A stretch of 64,000 bases of DNA from UBA2821 sp902763335. GTDB taxonomy: Bacteria > Bacillota > Clostridia > Lachnospirales > Lachnospiraceae. The notes beneath the pieces are model-generated. The model was given only the letters and a program-made list of their open reading frames with translations. It was not told the origin of the DNA and did not search any database. The first letter of the stretch is position 1, and each line of letters begins with the position of its first letter. Made by a program: the position numbers and the translations under genes. The stretch is taken from the NCBI GenBank assembly GCA_052066835.1, contig JBQHRJ010000009.1. The stretch is one strand, 5' to 3'. Below are positions 50,752 through 59,831 of the stretch, piece after piece.

Positions 50752-51864
50752 TTATTCATTTGGAAGCTCTACATGAAAAATGGTGTGTTCCCGGTTACTT
50801 TCTGCGGATATGGTTCCGCCGTGGAGTTCTACGATTTCTTTTGCGATGGCAAGTCCGAGACCGCTTCCTCCGGTTTTGGTATTTCGTGAAGCATCAAGTC
50901 GGTAGAAATTCTCAAATATTTTATCCAGTTTTTCTTTTGGAATCTCTTTACCGGAATTTATGACATCTACAGCAATATGAGTGTTACTTTTGGAAACGTT
51001 AATGATAATGTCGCTGTTGTCACGGCTGTAATTTATGGCATTTTTTATAAGATTGCCGAATACTCTGCCAAGCTTATCGGGGTCTCCGTACAGCGTGATG
51101 CCGGAATCACAGTTTACATTGATGGTCTTGTCCATTTCCTGCAATACAGGGTAAAAGTCATCGACAAGTTGTGCCAATAAAAGGTTGAGGTTTAAGTCTT
51201 CCTTTTCTAAAATGATTTTTTCAGAGTTAAATCTTGCGGTGTCAAAAAGTTCATTTATAAGGTCCTCAAGTCTGTATGATTTTTCAAGAGCTATGCGGAT
51301 ATACTTTTTGCGCTGTTCTGCCGGCATATCGTCTATCTCATCCAATATGGAAAGATAACCAATCATGGATGTTAAGGGCGTTTTGATGTCGTGGGCAAGA
51401 TAGACGATAAGTTCATCTTTCTTCTGTTCGTTTTCACGGGCGCGCCTGTCGGCAGATATGGATTCCTGCTTGAAATGATTCAGTTTCTTTTCCAATTCTG
51501 ACATTTCCGGTGGCAGAGAGATATAATCTGCGTCTTTGTCAAAAAGTTTGTTGGCTGATTCGGAAAATGCTGAAATATATGATAATGATTTTCGCAAAAA
51601 ATGAATAAGCAAAACCGAAAATGAAATGCAGCAAACAAGCAGAATGAATGCAATGCTGCCTCCGGAGCCAAAGAACATGTCAAAATATTTGATGGCTTTG
51701 TAGTACAGATTAGGGGAATAATCATAAAGCCATTGAAAATCGGAATTTAAAATATACTGGCGTAAGAATATATATCCTGCTCCGACTATGAAAAAACAAA
51801 CAATTATAAATATAAGCATTTGTTTAATGATTTTTTTTGATAATTCAGAATTTTTATTTTTCAA
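50752..51864 (-). CDS. Sensor histidine kinase (VanS-like)
   Basis: 370 residues. Two transmembrane helices (QMLIFIIVCFFIVGAGYIFL; GSIAFILLVCCISFSVLLIHFL) flank a short outer loop, then a linker, an H-box with the phospho-accepting His in YLAHDIKTPLTSM, an N-box in NLIKNAINYS and G boxes in KTGGSGLGLAIAKEIVE. The compact layout resembles VanS of vancomycin resistance operons, but no vanH/A/X genes are present. It begins at TTG and overlaps the regulator gene by 11 bases. Confidence 0.9.
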   Translation of the reverse strand: MKNKNSELSKKIIKQMLIFIIVCFFIVGAGYIFLRQYILNSDFQWLYDYSPNLYYKAIKYFDMFFGSGGSIAFILLVCCISFSVLLIHFLRKSLSYISAFSESANKLFDKDADYISLPPEMSELEKKLNHFKQESISADRRARENEQKKDELIVYLAHDIKTPLTSMIGYLSILDEIDDMPAEQRKKYIRIALEKSYRLEDLINELFDTARFNSEKIILEKEDLNLNLLLAQLVDDFYPVLQEMDKTINVNCDSGITLYGDPDKLGRVFGNLIKNAINYSRDNSDIIINVSKSNTHIAVDVINSGKEIPKEKLDKIFENFYRLDASRNTKTGGSGLGLAIAKEIVELHGGTISAESNREHTIFHVELPNE

Positions 51865-52543
51865 TTTTGTAACCTACCCCGTATATAGTTTTTATGTATT
51901 TTGGTTTTCTGCCGCCGTCATTCATTTTTTGTCTCAGATGCCGTATGTGAACCATTATGGTGTTGTTGTCTTTTTCGTAATATTCATCGCCCCACACGGA
52001 TGCAAAGATTTCATCGCTTTTTACCACATTTCCACGGTTGCTGCACAGCAGCCAGAGTATGGAAAATTCAGTTTTGGTGAGCTCTACTTTGTTTTCGTTA
52101 AAGAAAAATTCGTGAGTGTCATCATTTATCCGTATGCCGCGAAAATCAATTTCATGGTTGTCATCAGCGGGAGTATTGTATTTTTTGTACCTTCTGAGCT
52201 GGGCTTTGACTCTGGCTATAAGTTCCAATGGCTGAAATGGCTTTGTGACATAATCATCCGCTCCTATGCTCAGTCCGTTGATTTTATCAATATCCTCAAC
52301 TTTGGCAGTTGCAAATATTATAGGAAAATTATATTTTTCACGTATTTTGATGCATAGTTCAAATCCACTCATTCCGGGCATCATTACATCTAAAATTGCA
52401 AGGTCAATATTTAAATTATCTAGAGAAGCAAGAACTTCATCGGGAGTGTAAAATTTAAATACAGTAAAATTTTCGCCCGTGAGATATATTTCAAGTAAAT
52501 CCGCAATTTCCTTTTCGTCATCAACAATCATTATATTCGCCAA
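51854..52543 (-). CDS. Response regulator, OmpR/PhoB family (VanR-like)
   Basis: 229 residues. The receiver domain has DDEKE at the start, the phospho-accepting Asp in LAILDVMMPGMSG and the Lys in YVTKPF. The C-terminal winged helix ends WGDEYYEKDNNTIMVHIRHLRQKM...YIKTIYGVGYKIE. It starts at TTG 52543 with AGGAGGT 8 bases upstream; longer frames lack such a site. It is divergent from the ABC operon at 52669. VanR-like in style, with no known resistance genes beside it. Confidence 0.93.
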   Translation of the reverse strand: MANIMIVDDEKEIADLLEIYLTGENFTVFKFYTPDEVLASLDNLNIDLAILDVMMPGMSGFELCIKIREKYNFPIIFATAKVEDIDKINGLSIGADDYVTKPFQPLELIARVKAQLRRYKKYNTPADDNHEIDFRGIRINDDTHEFFFNENKVELTKTEFSILWLLCSNRGNVVKSDEIFASVWGDEYYEKDNNTIMVHIRHLRQKMNDGGRKPKYIKTIYGVGYKIEK

Positions 52544-52582
52544 AGCAGGCACCTCCTTTTGTCTGTATTCTATCAATAATAC

Positions 52583-52612
52583 TTGACTTTGCACAGTGTA
52601 ATTTGATAAAAT
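52583..52612 (+). promoter_or_regulatory. Promoter of the TrpXYZ-type transporter operon
   Basis: TTGACT, 18-base spacer, TAAAAT, about 57 bases before the ATG at 52669. Confidence 0.65.
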
Positions 52613-52668
52613 CATAAGAAAATATTACAAATATGCGGCACTCTGTGTCTGCGGAATGGAGATTTATT

Positions 52669-53646
52669 ATGAATAAACGTTTAAAAAAGGTACTTGCACT
52701 TGCACTTGGAGCAGCACTGACCGTGACTTCTCTTACTGCATGTGGAAGCGGTTCAAAAAAGAGCAGTGTAAAATATAACATTGGTATATGCCAGTTAGTT
52801 CAGCACGAAGCACTTGATGCTGCAACTAAGGGATTTAAGGATGCTCTTAAGGAAAAACTCGGAGACGATGTAAAATTTGATGAGCAGAATGCACAGGGTG
52901 ATTCAGCTACATGTGCGACTATAGTTAATTCATTTGTATCATCTAATGTGGATTTGATTCTTGCAAATGCTACAGCACCTCTTCAGGCAGCAGCAAATGC
53001 CACAGAAGATATACCTATTCTTGGAACTTCAGTTACTGATTACGCTACAGCATTGGATTTAAAAGATTTCTCAGGAAGTACCGGAATTAACGTTTCAGGT
53101 ACATGTGACCTTGCACCGCTTGACAAACAGGCAGAGTTGTTACATGAATTATTCCCTGATGCAAAGAAGGTCGGCATATTATACTGTTCTGCTGAGCCGA
53201 ACTCAAAGTTCCAGGCAGAGAATATTGAAAAATATCTTAAAGACTACGGATATGAGTGTACAGAATATACATTTGTAGATTCAAATGATATTGCAGCAGT
53301 TGTAAACGGTGCTGTTTCAGAGAGTGAAGTAATGTACATACCAACTGATAACACAGCAGCTTCAAATACAGAGGTAATCGACAGCATTGCAAGACCGGCA
53401 GGAATACCTATCGTTGCAGGTGAAGCGGGTATATGTGCAGGTTGTGGTGTGGCTACATTATCAATCAACTATTATGATCTCGGATACCAGACAGGACTTC
53501 AGGCATATGAAATACTTAAGAACGGTAAAGATGTTTCAAAGCTTGACATAGAGTATGCACCAAATGTTACAAAGAAGTATAACAAAGAAATCTGTGATGA
53601 ATTAAACATTACAGTTCCTGACGGATACGAGGCAATAGAAGAATAA
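52669..53646 (+). CDS. trpX: ABC transporter substrate-binding lipoprotein (TrpX family)
   Basis: 325 residues. The lipobox is LTAC at the end of the signal peptide (VLALALGAALTVTSLTAC). The remainder is the two-lobed DUF534/PF04392 binding fold: YNIGICQLVQHEALDAATKGFKDAL, ILANATAPLQAAANATEDIPILGTSVTDYATAL and GTCDLAPLDKQAELL. Members often bind tryptophan or tyrosine; the substrate here is not proven. GGAG lies 7 bases before the ATG at 52669. First gene of a three-gene importer. Confidence 0.9.
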   Translation: MNKRLKKVLALALGAALTVTSLTACGSGSKKSSVKYNIGICQLVQHEALDAATKGFKDALKEKLGDDVKFDEQNAQGDSATCATIVNSFVSSNVDLILANATAPLQAAANATEDIPILGTSVTDYATALDLKDFSGSTGINVSGTCDLAPLDKQAELLHELFPDAKKVGILYCSAEPNSKFQAENIEKYLKDYGYECTEYTFVDSNDIAAVVNGAVSESEVMYIPTDNTAASNTEVIDSIARPAGIPIVAGEAGICAGCGVATLSINYYDLGYQTGLQAYEILKNGKDVSKLDIEYAPNVTKKYNKEICDELNITVPDGYEAIEE

Positions 53647-53677
53647 AAATTAAATCAGATCAGAAATGAGGATTATT

Positions 53678-54646
53678 ATGGATATTTCAGGATTAATCGG
53701 TGCGATGCCGGGAGCGGTGGCACAGGGATTAATATGGGGAATAATGGCTATAGGCGTGTACATTACATACAGGATACTGGATGTGGCAGACCTTACGGTT
53801 GATGGAACCATGTGTACAGGCGGTGCCGTTTGCGTTATGATGATGATTTCGGGACATAATGTATGGGTTAGTTTATTATGTGCGGTTCTTGCGGGACTTG
53901 CAGCAGGACTTATGACGGGAATCTTTCATGTTGTTATGGGAATACCTGCCATTCTTGCCGGTATATTATCACAGCTTGCATTATATTCGATAAACTTAAA
54001 GATTATAGGTTCGTCGAACCAGGTTATTTCATCAGGTAAATATGATGTACTTGTGGCACTTAAATATATTAAGGGTGTTTCATTCTTTAAGAATACGATA
54101 TTTATTGTAGCAATATTTACAATAGTGATTATTGCACTGTTATACTGGTTCTTCGGAACAGCACTCGGATGTTCTTTAAGAGCTACGGGAAGCAATCAGA
54201 ACATGAGCCGTGCGCAGGGAATAAATACAAAGTTCAATGTCGTTCTCGGACTTATGATTTCAAACGGACTTGTTGCATTATCGAGCGCACTTTATGCCCA
54301 GTATCAGGGATTCGTTGATATAAATATGGGACGTGGTGCCATCGTAATCGGTCTGGCAGCAGTTATCATAGGAACAGTTATATTCGAGAAAATATTTAAA
54401 AATTTTGCATTAAAACTTTTAAGTGTTTCAATCGGTGCGGTTGTATACTACATTGTATTGCAGGTAGTAATCTGGTTAGGATTTGATACAGATTTACTCA
54501 AACTTTTATCAGCACTCGTGGTTGCTGTATTCTTAGCACTTCCATATTGGAAGAAGACATATATGCCTGCCATCAGAACAATGAAAAAGAGATCGGCAAT
54601 AAGAAAACACAACAAGAGTGTTTTAGCTGAGAAGAAGGGGGCGTAA
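53678..54646 (+). CDS. ABC transporter permease (TrpY-type, BPD_transp_2)
   Basis: 322 residues with about eight or nine transmembrane helices. It starts DISGLIGAMPGAVAQGLIWGIMAIGVYITYRILDVADLTVDGT, the family pattern, and has the coupling loop GCSLRATGSNQNMSRAQGIN. A GAGG lies 6 bases before the ATG at 53678; an ATG at 53666 lacks a site. It lies between its binding protein and its ATPase. Confidence 0.9.
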   Translation: MDISGLIGAMPGAVAQGLIWGIMAIGVYITYRILDVADLTVDGTMCTGGAVCVMMMISGHNVWVSLLCAVLAGLAAGLMTGIFHVVMGIPAILAGILSQLALYSINLKIIGSSNQVISSGKYDVLVALKYIKGVSFFKNTIFIVAIFTIVIIALLYWFFGTALGCSLRATGSNQNMSRAQGINTKFNVVLGLMISNGLVALSSALYAQYQGFVDINMGRGAIVIGLAAVIIGTVIFEKIFKNFALKLLSVSIGAVVYYIVLQVVIWLGFDTDLLKLLSALVVAVFLALPYWKKTYMPAIRTMKKRSAIRKHNKSVLAEKKGA

Positions 54647-54648
54647 AT

Positions 54649-55443
54649 ATGTTAGAGGTAAAGAATATTCACAAGACCTTCAACAAAGGCACTATTAATG
54701 AGAAAAAGGCACTTAACGGTTTGTCATTAAAACTTAACGAGGGTGATTTTGTTACGGTTATCGGAGGAAACGGTGCCGGAAAATCTACATTGTTAAATGC
54801 ACTTGCAGGTGTGTGGACGGTTGATGAAGGCCACATACTTATAGACGGACTTGATGTTACATATATGCCTGAATATAAAAGGGCAGCTTTTCTTGGAAGA
54901 GTATTTCAGGATCCGATGATGGGAACTGCGGCTGACATGGGAATAGATGAAAATCTTGCACTTGCAGCAAGACGTGGAAAATTCAGAGGATTGTCAATAG
55001 GTATAACTCATAAGGAAAGAGAAGAATATAAGGAATATTTAAAGACACTTAATCTTGGACTTGAAGATAGAATTACATCTAAGGTAGGTCTGTTGTCAGG
55101 TGGACAGAGACAGGCGGTTACACTTCTTATGGCAACACTTAAGAAGCCGAAGCTTCTGTTGCTTGATGAGCATACTGCAGCACTTGATCCTAAGACTGCA
55201 GCAAAGGTTCTTGAGACAACCAACAATATTGTAAACGAGCATAATCTTACAACACTTATGATAACTCATAATATGAAGGATGCCATTGCGACGGGTAACA
55301 GACTTATCATGATGAATAACGGTCAGATTGTTCTTGACATTCAGGGTGAAGAGAAGAAGAAACTTACCGTAGATGACCTGCTTCACAAATTTGCTGAAGT
55401 CAGCGGTGAAGAATTTAATAATGACAGAGCATTACTTTCATAA
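54649..55443 (+). CDS. ABC transporter ATP-binding protein (TrpZ-type)
   Basis: 264 residues with Walker A GGNGAGKST, Q-loop QDPMMGT, signature LSGGQRQAV, Walker B LLLLDEHTAALD and the switch His in MITHN. It energises the TrpX-type importer; the permease gene ends two bases before it. The LDEHTAALD Walker B is typical of this subfamily. A terminator follows. Confidence 0.93.
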   Translation: MLEVKNIHKTFNKGTINEKKALNGLSLKLNEGDFVTVIGGNGAGKSTLLNALAGVWTVDEGHILIDGLDVTYMPEYKRAAFLGRVFQDPMMGTAADMGIDENLALAARRGKFRGLSIGITHKEREEYKEYLKTLNLGLEDRITSKVGLLSGGQRQAVTLLMATLKKPKLLLLDEHTAALDPKTAAKVLETTNNIVNEHNLTTLMITHNMKDAIATGNRLIMMNNGQIVLDIQGEEKKKLTVDDLLHKFAEVSGEEFNNDRALLS

Positions 55444-55464
55444 TTAAAATGATGTGATATTATT

Positions 55465-55515
55465 AACCGGGCAGCGGACTAATCTGTAAATGATTAATCT
55501 GCTGTCCGGTTTTTT
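55465..55515 (+). terminator. Terminator of the ABC importer operon
   Basis: The stem AACCGG-CAGC / GCTGTCCGGTT, with a small internal irregularity and an inner hairpin, is followed by TTTTTT. It may also serve the convergent HAD gene. Confidence 0.85.
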
Positions 55516-55518
55516 AAT

Positions 55519-56358
55519 TCAGATTATTCCGAGTAATTTAAGTCCGTGGGCAACACCGCCTGAATTATTTGTCGTGGTGATAAGGCTGGCAATGGATTTT
55601 ACATTGTCAGGAGCATTTTCCATGGCGACCGATTTTCCGGTAGTCTGTAACATGTGAATATCATTTTCACTGTCACCGAATGAGACTGTCTCAGAAACCG
55701 GTATATCAATCAGTTCACACAAATGAAGAATAGCATTTCCTTTAGTTGCATCTGCAAGGGTTACTTCGACATTTCCGCTTCCGCCACTGACACATGAGAG
55801 CAGACCGGTCGATGAAATTATATCTATGGTTTCGTTTCGCAGATATAATGAGCCATCATCCATAGGCTTAAAGTTAATAGTTATTTTCTCCACATCGGTT
55901 CCCGTATCTTTAAGATATTGTTTAACCGATGGTATAATCGTTCTGTTGCTTAAAATGAAGTCGCGTATGACCTGTGGTACGTTAAGTTTTTTAAGAAATT
56001 CTACATTTTTCTCTTCCATATAAGCACTTCCGTCTATAAATAAATCAAACATTATATTATCAATGTCTAACATATCTGTAAGTTTAAGAACCAGAGAGTT
56101 GCTCATGTAGTTCTGATATATTGCAGTATTATCATGTACAGAATAAATGGCGGCACCGTTGGAAGTAATGGCATAATCAATCATCGGAAGCTTATCTGCG
56201 ACATTTGAAATGCCTGAATAGTTGCGTCCGGTGGCGATAATTATTTTTACACCATTTTCAGATGCCTGTGACAGTGCGTCTATATTAATCTGGGGAAGAC
56301 ATTTGTCATCATTTAAAAGAGTTCCGTCTAAATCAAGAAAAATAGCTTTAAAGTTCAT
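55519..56358 (-). CDS. HAD-superfamily phosphatase, Cof type (IIB)
   Basis: 279 residues. Motif I is FLDLDGTLLNDD (nucleophile D10), motif II is IIATGRN, a type IIB cap domain lies in the middle, and motifs III/IV are KGNAILHL...VSFGDSENDIHML. The family dephosphorylates small metabolites such as sugar phosphates or FMN; the substrate is unknown. It is read towards the convergent ABC operon. Confidence 0.9.
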   Translation of the reverse strand: MNFKAIFLDLDGTLLNDDKCLPQINIDALSQASENGVKIIIATGRNYSGISNVADKLPMIDYAITSNGAAIYSVHDNTAIYQNYMSNSLVLKLTDMLDIDNIMFDLFIDGSAYMEEKNVEFLKKLNVPQVIRDFILSNRTIIPSVKQYLKDTGTDVEKITINFKPMDDGSLYLRNETIDIISSTGLLSCVSGGSGNVEVTLADATKGNAILHLCELIDIPVSETVSFGDSENDIHMLQTTGKSVAMENAPDNVKSIASLITTTNNSGGVAHGLKLLGII

Positions 56359-56438
56359 GGGATTTGTCCTTTCTAATAAAATTAGCAGTTGTTTTCACAA
56401 CAGTCTGAAAATTTTGTAACGTAAGTGTGTTTGGTGTT

Positions 56439-56591
56439 ATGTAAACTATTAGCAGATGTATCCGGAGGCATTCTGAGGCGGCTGGTACTTTGCGGATGGC
56501 TTAATTTTCATATCAAGCCATCTGCTTATGTACCACTGCCAGCCGAGGATAGCGGGAGCGTGCCGACGATACAACTGCTAATAGTTTACAT
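56439..56591. repeat. Long branched inverted repeat
   Basis: The outer arms ATGTAAACTATTAGCAG (56439-56455) and CTGCTAATAGTTTACAT (56575-56591) are perfectly complementary over 17 bases and are continued by TGTATC / GATACA. The interior folds further, with GCGGATGGCTT (56492-56502) pairing with AAGCCATCTGC (56515-56525). It is GC-richer than its surroundings and non-coding. It lies in the gap between the divergent HAD and ABC genes, as does the (unrelated in sequence) element at 44471-44643. Confidence 0.8.
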
Positions 56592-56655
56592 GAATTGAAA
56601 AATAATTACAACAGGAATAGCATTTCTTAAACTTATATAAATTGTTCGTATTTGA

Positions 56656-56684
56656 TTGACATAAAAGTACCAAACTTATATTAT
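56656..56684 (+). promoter_or_regulatory. Promoter of the fused ABC transporter gene
   Basis: TTGACA, 17-base spacer, TATTAT, about 50 bases before the ATG at 56737. Confidence 0.75.
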
Positions 56685-56736
56685 AAAGAATGTTTAATTA
56701 ATTATGAAATGAAAAAACAGAAAGGACTTTAAACTG

Positions 56737-59388
56737 ATGTTAAAATTAAAAAATATAGTAAAAGACTATGTTTCAGGTGATACTACCGTCAGGGCATTAA
56801 AGGGAATAGATATAGAATTCAGAGAGAATGAATTTGTATCTATTCTCGGACCGTCAGGATGTGGTAAGACCACGATGCTTAATATTATTGGTGGACTTGA
56901 TAAGTATACGAGCGGTGATCTCATTATTAATGGGAAATCCACAAAGAAATTTAAGGATGCCGATTGGGACACATATAGAAATCATTCTATAGGCTTTGTT
57001 TTTCAGAGCTACAATCTAATATCGCGCCAGACTGTACTGTCTAATGTTGAACTTGCCATGACATTGTCAGGTGTGTCAAAGGCTGAGAGAAGACAGAGAG
57101 CCAAAGAGGCGCTGGAGAAAGTAGGTCTTGGTGACCAGCTTAACAAGAAACCAAATCAGATGTCGGGAGGTCAGATGCAGAGAGTGGCGATAGCCAGAGC
57201 ACTTGTAAATGATCCTGATATTATACTTGCGGATGAGCCGACCGGAGCACTTGACTCAACCACAAGCGTTCAGATTATGGAGATTCTTAAAGAAATTTCA
57301 AAAGATAAACTCATTATTATGGTAACTCACAATCCGGAGCTTGCCGAGAAATATTCTACACGAATAGTAAGATTTCTTGATGGAAAACTTACAGACGATT
57401 CAGACCCTTATGACAGTGGCAGTGAAGAGGTGAATACAGACGGAGAGAAGATTAAGAAGCCGTCAATGTCATTTTTTACAGCCATATCCCTTAGTTTTAA
57501 CAATCTTCTTACTAAAAAAGGAAGAACATTTCTGACAGCATTTGCGGGTTCGATAGGTATAATAGGTATCGCACTTATACTTGCATTGTCAAATGGTGTG
57601 CAAAATTATATAGATAAAACGGAGAAAGAGGCTCTTGCCAATTATCCGATAATGATAACAAAAGAAACTTCAGATTTTGGTGAGCTGTTTACACTGATGA
57701 GTGATGAGGCTCAAAAGGATACAAGTGATAATGACGAAAATCTTGTATATTCCAATAATATGATGAAGAGCATGATGAACACAATGCTTGCAGGTACAAA
57801 GACAAACAATATGAAAGATTTTAAGGCATATATTGAGAGCGATGACTGCGATATAGATAAATATGTGTCAGATATTCAATATAAATATTCTACTACAATG
57901 AACATTTATAAAGAGGATACTACTGATGGATTGTGCAAGGTAAATCCTTCGCCGGTATTTGAAAAGATGGGAATGGAGTCAATGCTTGAGATGAATTCCA
58001 TGTCATCAGCAATGGGCGGCAACTCAAGTGATATGAATGTATGGATGCAGCTTCCTGATAATAAGGATTATCTTGCAAGCCAGTATGAGGTGTTGGAAGG
58101 AAAACTTCCGTCTTCATATGATGAGGCGGTTATTATAACAGATCCGAGCGGTGAGATAAGTGATTACTGTCTGTATTCTCTCGGAATAGAAAATATGGAT
58201 GACATAGCACAGAATGTAAAAGATAAGCTTGCCGGAAAAGATACGGAAATCACTGATGTAGAAAAAACTTCATATACATATGATGAGCTTATGGGACTGA
58301 AATTTAAGCTGCTTAATAACAGTGATTATTATCAGAAGAACAGTAACGGAACATGGACAGATAAATCCGGGGATGACATGTATGTTATATCAAAGCTTGC
58401 AGATGCACTTGAGATAAAGATAGTGGGAGTTGTGAAGGTGAAAGAAGAAGGAACTGACGTGGCATCACACGGAGGAGTGGGATATCGTTCAGACCTTATG
58501 GAGTATCTTGTAAATGAGGTAAATGACAGTGAAATAGTTAAACAGCAGAAAGATAATCCGGATGTGGATGTATTTACGGGTATGCCTTTTGACAACTCTG
58601 AGAATACTAATGCTGCAATGAGTGCAGAGGAATTTCAGGCGTATGTAGCTACTTTATCAGAAGAGGAGCAGGAACAGATAGCGGCTTACACCCAGCAGAT
58701 GCAGGCATCGGGAATGACAGAGGATGAAATAGTGGCACAGATGGTATCTATGATGCAGCAGCAGTCAGATGATGTATCGTATGAAGGAAATATAAAGAAG
58801 ATGGGCGTGTCTGATATAGATGAGCCGGTTGCCATAAATATTTATCCTAAAGATTTTGAGACTAAAAATGATATAAGTAATATTATAGAAGAATATAATA
58901 AAACAAAGACTTCAGAGGACGATAAGATAAGTTATACCGATTATATCGGACTCATGCTGTCATCTGTTACTACTATAATAAATGCTATAACATATGTACT
59001 TGTGGGATTTGTTTCTATTTCACTTGTCGTTTCATCTATAATGATAGGAATAATCACATACATTTCTGTTCTTGAGAGAACAAAGGAAATAGGTATATTA
59101 AGAGCTATAGGTGCATCTAAGAAAGATGTTTCACGAGTATTTAATGCTGAGACATTTATAGTCGGAGTAGTATCTGGTGCCATAGGTATAGGCATCACGC
59201 TGTTGCTGTGCATACCTGTAAATATCATTGTAAAATCAGCGATGGATATTTCAGGAATAGCATCCCTTCCGTGGTATGATGGAGTAATCCTCATAGTTAT
59301 AAGCATGCTTTTGACTATGATAGCGGGTGTAATACCGGCAAAAATGGCAGCAAAGAAAGATCCTGTTGTAGCACTTAGAAGTGAATAA
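56737..59388 (+). CDS. ABC transporter, fused ATPase-FtsX permease (MacB-like layout)
   Basis: 883 residues. The N-terminal ATPase domain (1-225) has GPSGCGKTT, QSYNLI, MSGGQMQR and ILADEPTGALD. A transmembrane helix follows (GSIGIIGIALILALSNG, about 270-287), then a long extracytoplasmic domain to about 745, rich in Asp, Met and Gln (SEEEQEQIAAYTQQMQASGM...MVSMMQQQ), and three C-terminal helices with the loop YISVLERTKEIGILRAIGASKKDVSRV. Order and topology match MacB-type efflux/mechanotransducing transporters, with a longer outer domain than usual. Substrate unknown; antimicrobial-peptide resistance is one possibility. It stands alone, followed by the metal operon. Confidence 0.88.
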   Translation: MLKLKNIVKDYVSGDTTVRALKGIDIEFRENEFVSILGPSGCGKTTMLNIIGGLDKYTSGDLIINGKSTKKFKDADWDTYRNHSIGFVFQSYNLISRQTVLSNVELAMTLSGVSKAERRQRAKEALEKVGLGDQLNKKPNQMSGGQMQRVAIARALVNDPDIILADEPTGALDSTTSVQIMEILKEISKDKLIIMVTHNPELAEKYSTRIVRFLDGKLTDDSDPYDSGSEEVNTDGEKIKKPSMSFFTAISLSFNNLLTKKGRTFLTAFAGSIGIIGIALILALSNGVQNYIDKTEKEALANYPIMITKETSDFGELFTLMSDEAQKDTSDNDENLVYSNNMMKSMMNTMLAGTKTNNMKDFKAYIESDDCDIDKYVSDIQYKYSTTMNIYKEDTTDGLCKVNPSPVFEKMGMESMLEMNSMSSAMGGNSSDMNVWMQLPDNKDYLASQYEVLEGKLPSSYDEAVIITDPSGEISDYCLYSLGIENMDDIAQNVKDKLAGKDTEITDVEKTSYTYDELMGLKFKLLNNSDYYQKNSNGTWTDKSGDDMYVISKLADALEIKIVGVVKVKEEGTDVASHGGVGYRSDLMEYLVNEVNDSEIVKQQKDNPDVDVFTGMPFDNSENTNAAMSAEEFQAYVATLSEEEQEQIAAYTQQMQASGMTEDEIVAQMVSMMQQQSDDVSYEGNIKKMGVSDIDEPVAINIYPKDFETKNDISNIIEEYNKTKTSEDDKISYTDYIGLMLSSVTTIINAITYVLVGFVSISLVVSSIMIGIITYISVLERTKEIGILRAIGASKKDVSRVFNAETFIVGVVSGAIGIGITLLLCIPVNIIVKSAMDISGIASLPWYDGVILIVISMLLTMIAGVIPAKMAAKKDPVVALRSE

Positions 59389-59395
59389 AAAAGGG

Positions 59396-59450
59396 TTGCA
59401 TATTCTTTTTTCTGTAGTATAATAAACATATGAACACATGCTCATATGTT
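59396..59450 (+). promoter_or_regulatory. Metal-responsive promoter with ArsR/SmtB-type operator
   Basis: TTGCAT (59396-59401), 16-base spacer, TATAAT (59418-59423). Right behind it is an imperfect palindrome with arms AACATATGA (59425-59433) and TCATATGTT (59442-59450). The centre TGAACACATGCTCA closely fits the 12-2-12 operator of ArsR/SmtB metal sensors. A repressor bound here would block the promoter until metal is present. The region down to the HMA gene also has a GATTC-rich hairpin (about 59492-59520). Confidence 0.7.
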
Positions 59451-59578
59451 GGTCGACGATAATAATTTTGATCACAAATGGCATAAATAGATTCGGGTAG
59501 CACCCTTTTGACACCTGAATCATAAATCATAAATAATAAATATTATATATAGCCGACAGGCGGAAAGAAGGAATTATT

Positions 59579-59797
59579 ATGAAGAAAAAATTTAAATTAC
59601 AGGATCTTGATTGTGCAAACTGTGCAGCAAAAATGGAGGAAAACATTAAGAAAATAAATGGTGTCAATGATGCCAATGTAAGTTTTATGACACAGAAGAT
59701 GACAATTGATGCAGAAGATGAAAAGTTTGATGAAATCATGCAGGAAGTTATCAAAGTATGTGCAAAGGTTGAGCCTGATTGTAAAATTCTTGTCTAA
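59579..59797 (+). CDS. Heavy-metal-associated (HMA) domain protein
   Basis: 72 residues, a single ferredoxin-like HMA domain with the metal-binding CxxC in DLDCANCAAKME (C12, C15). It resembles the N-terminal domain of Zn/Cd P-type ATPases, here encoded as a separate protein 34 bases before the ATPase gene. It probably hands metal ions to the pump or senses them. AAAGAAGGA lies upstream. First gene of the operon under the operator at 59425-59450. Confidence 0.88.
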   Translation: MKKKFKLQDLDCANCAAKMEENIKKINGVNDANVSFMTQKMTIDAEDEKFDEIMQEVIKVCAKVEPDCKILV

Positions 59798-59831
59798 GAA
59801 ACATTTGCAATAATGGATGGAGGCGAACAAC

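Noticed and set aside
50752..52543. VanSR-like genes as a vancomycin resistance locus
   Set aside because: No vanH, vanA/B-type ligase or vanX is present; VanS/VanR-like regulators are common in Clostridia without resistance.
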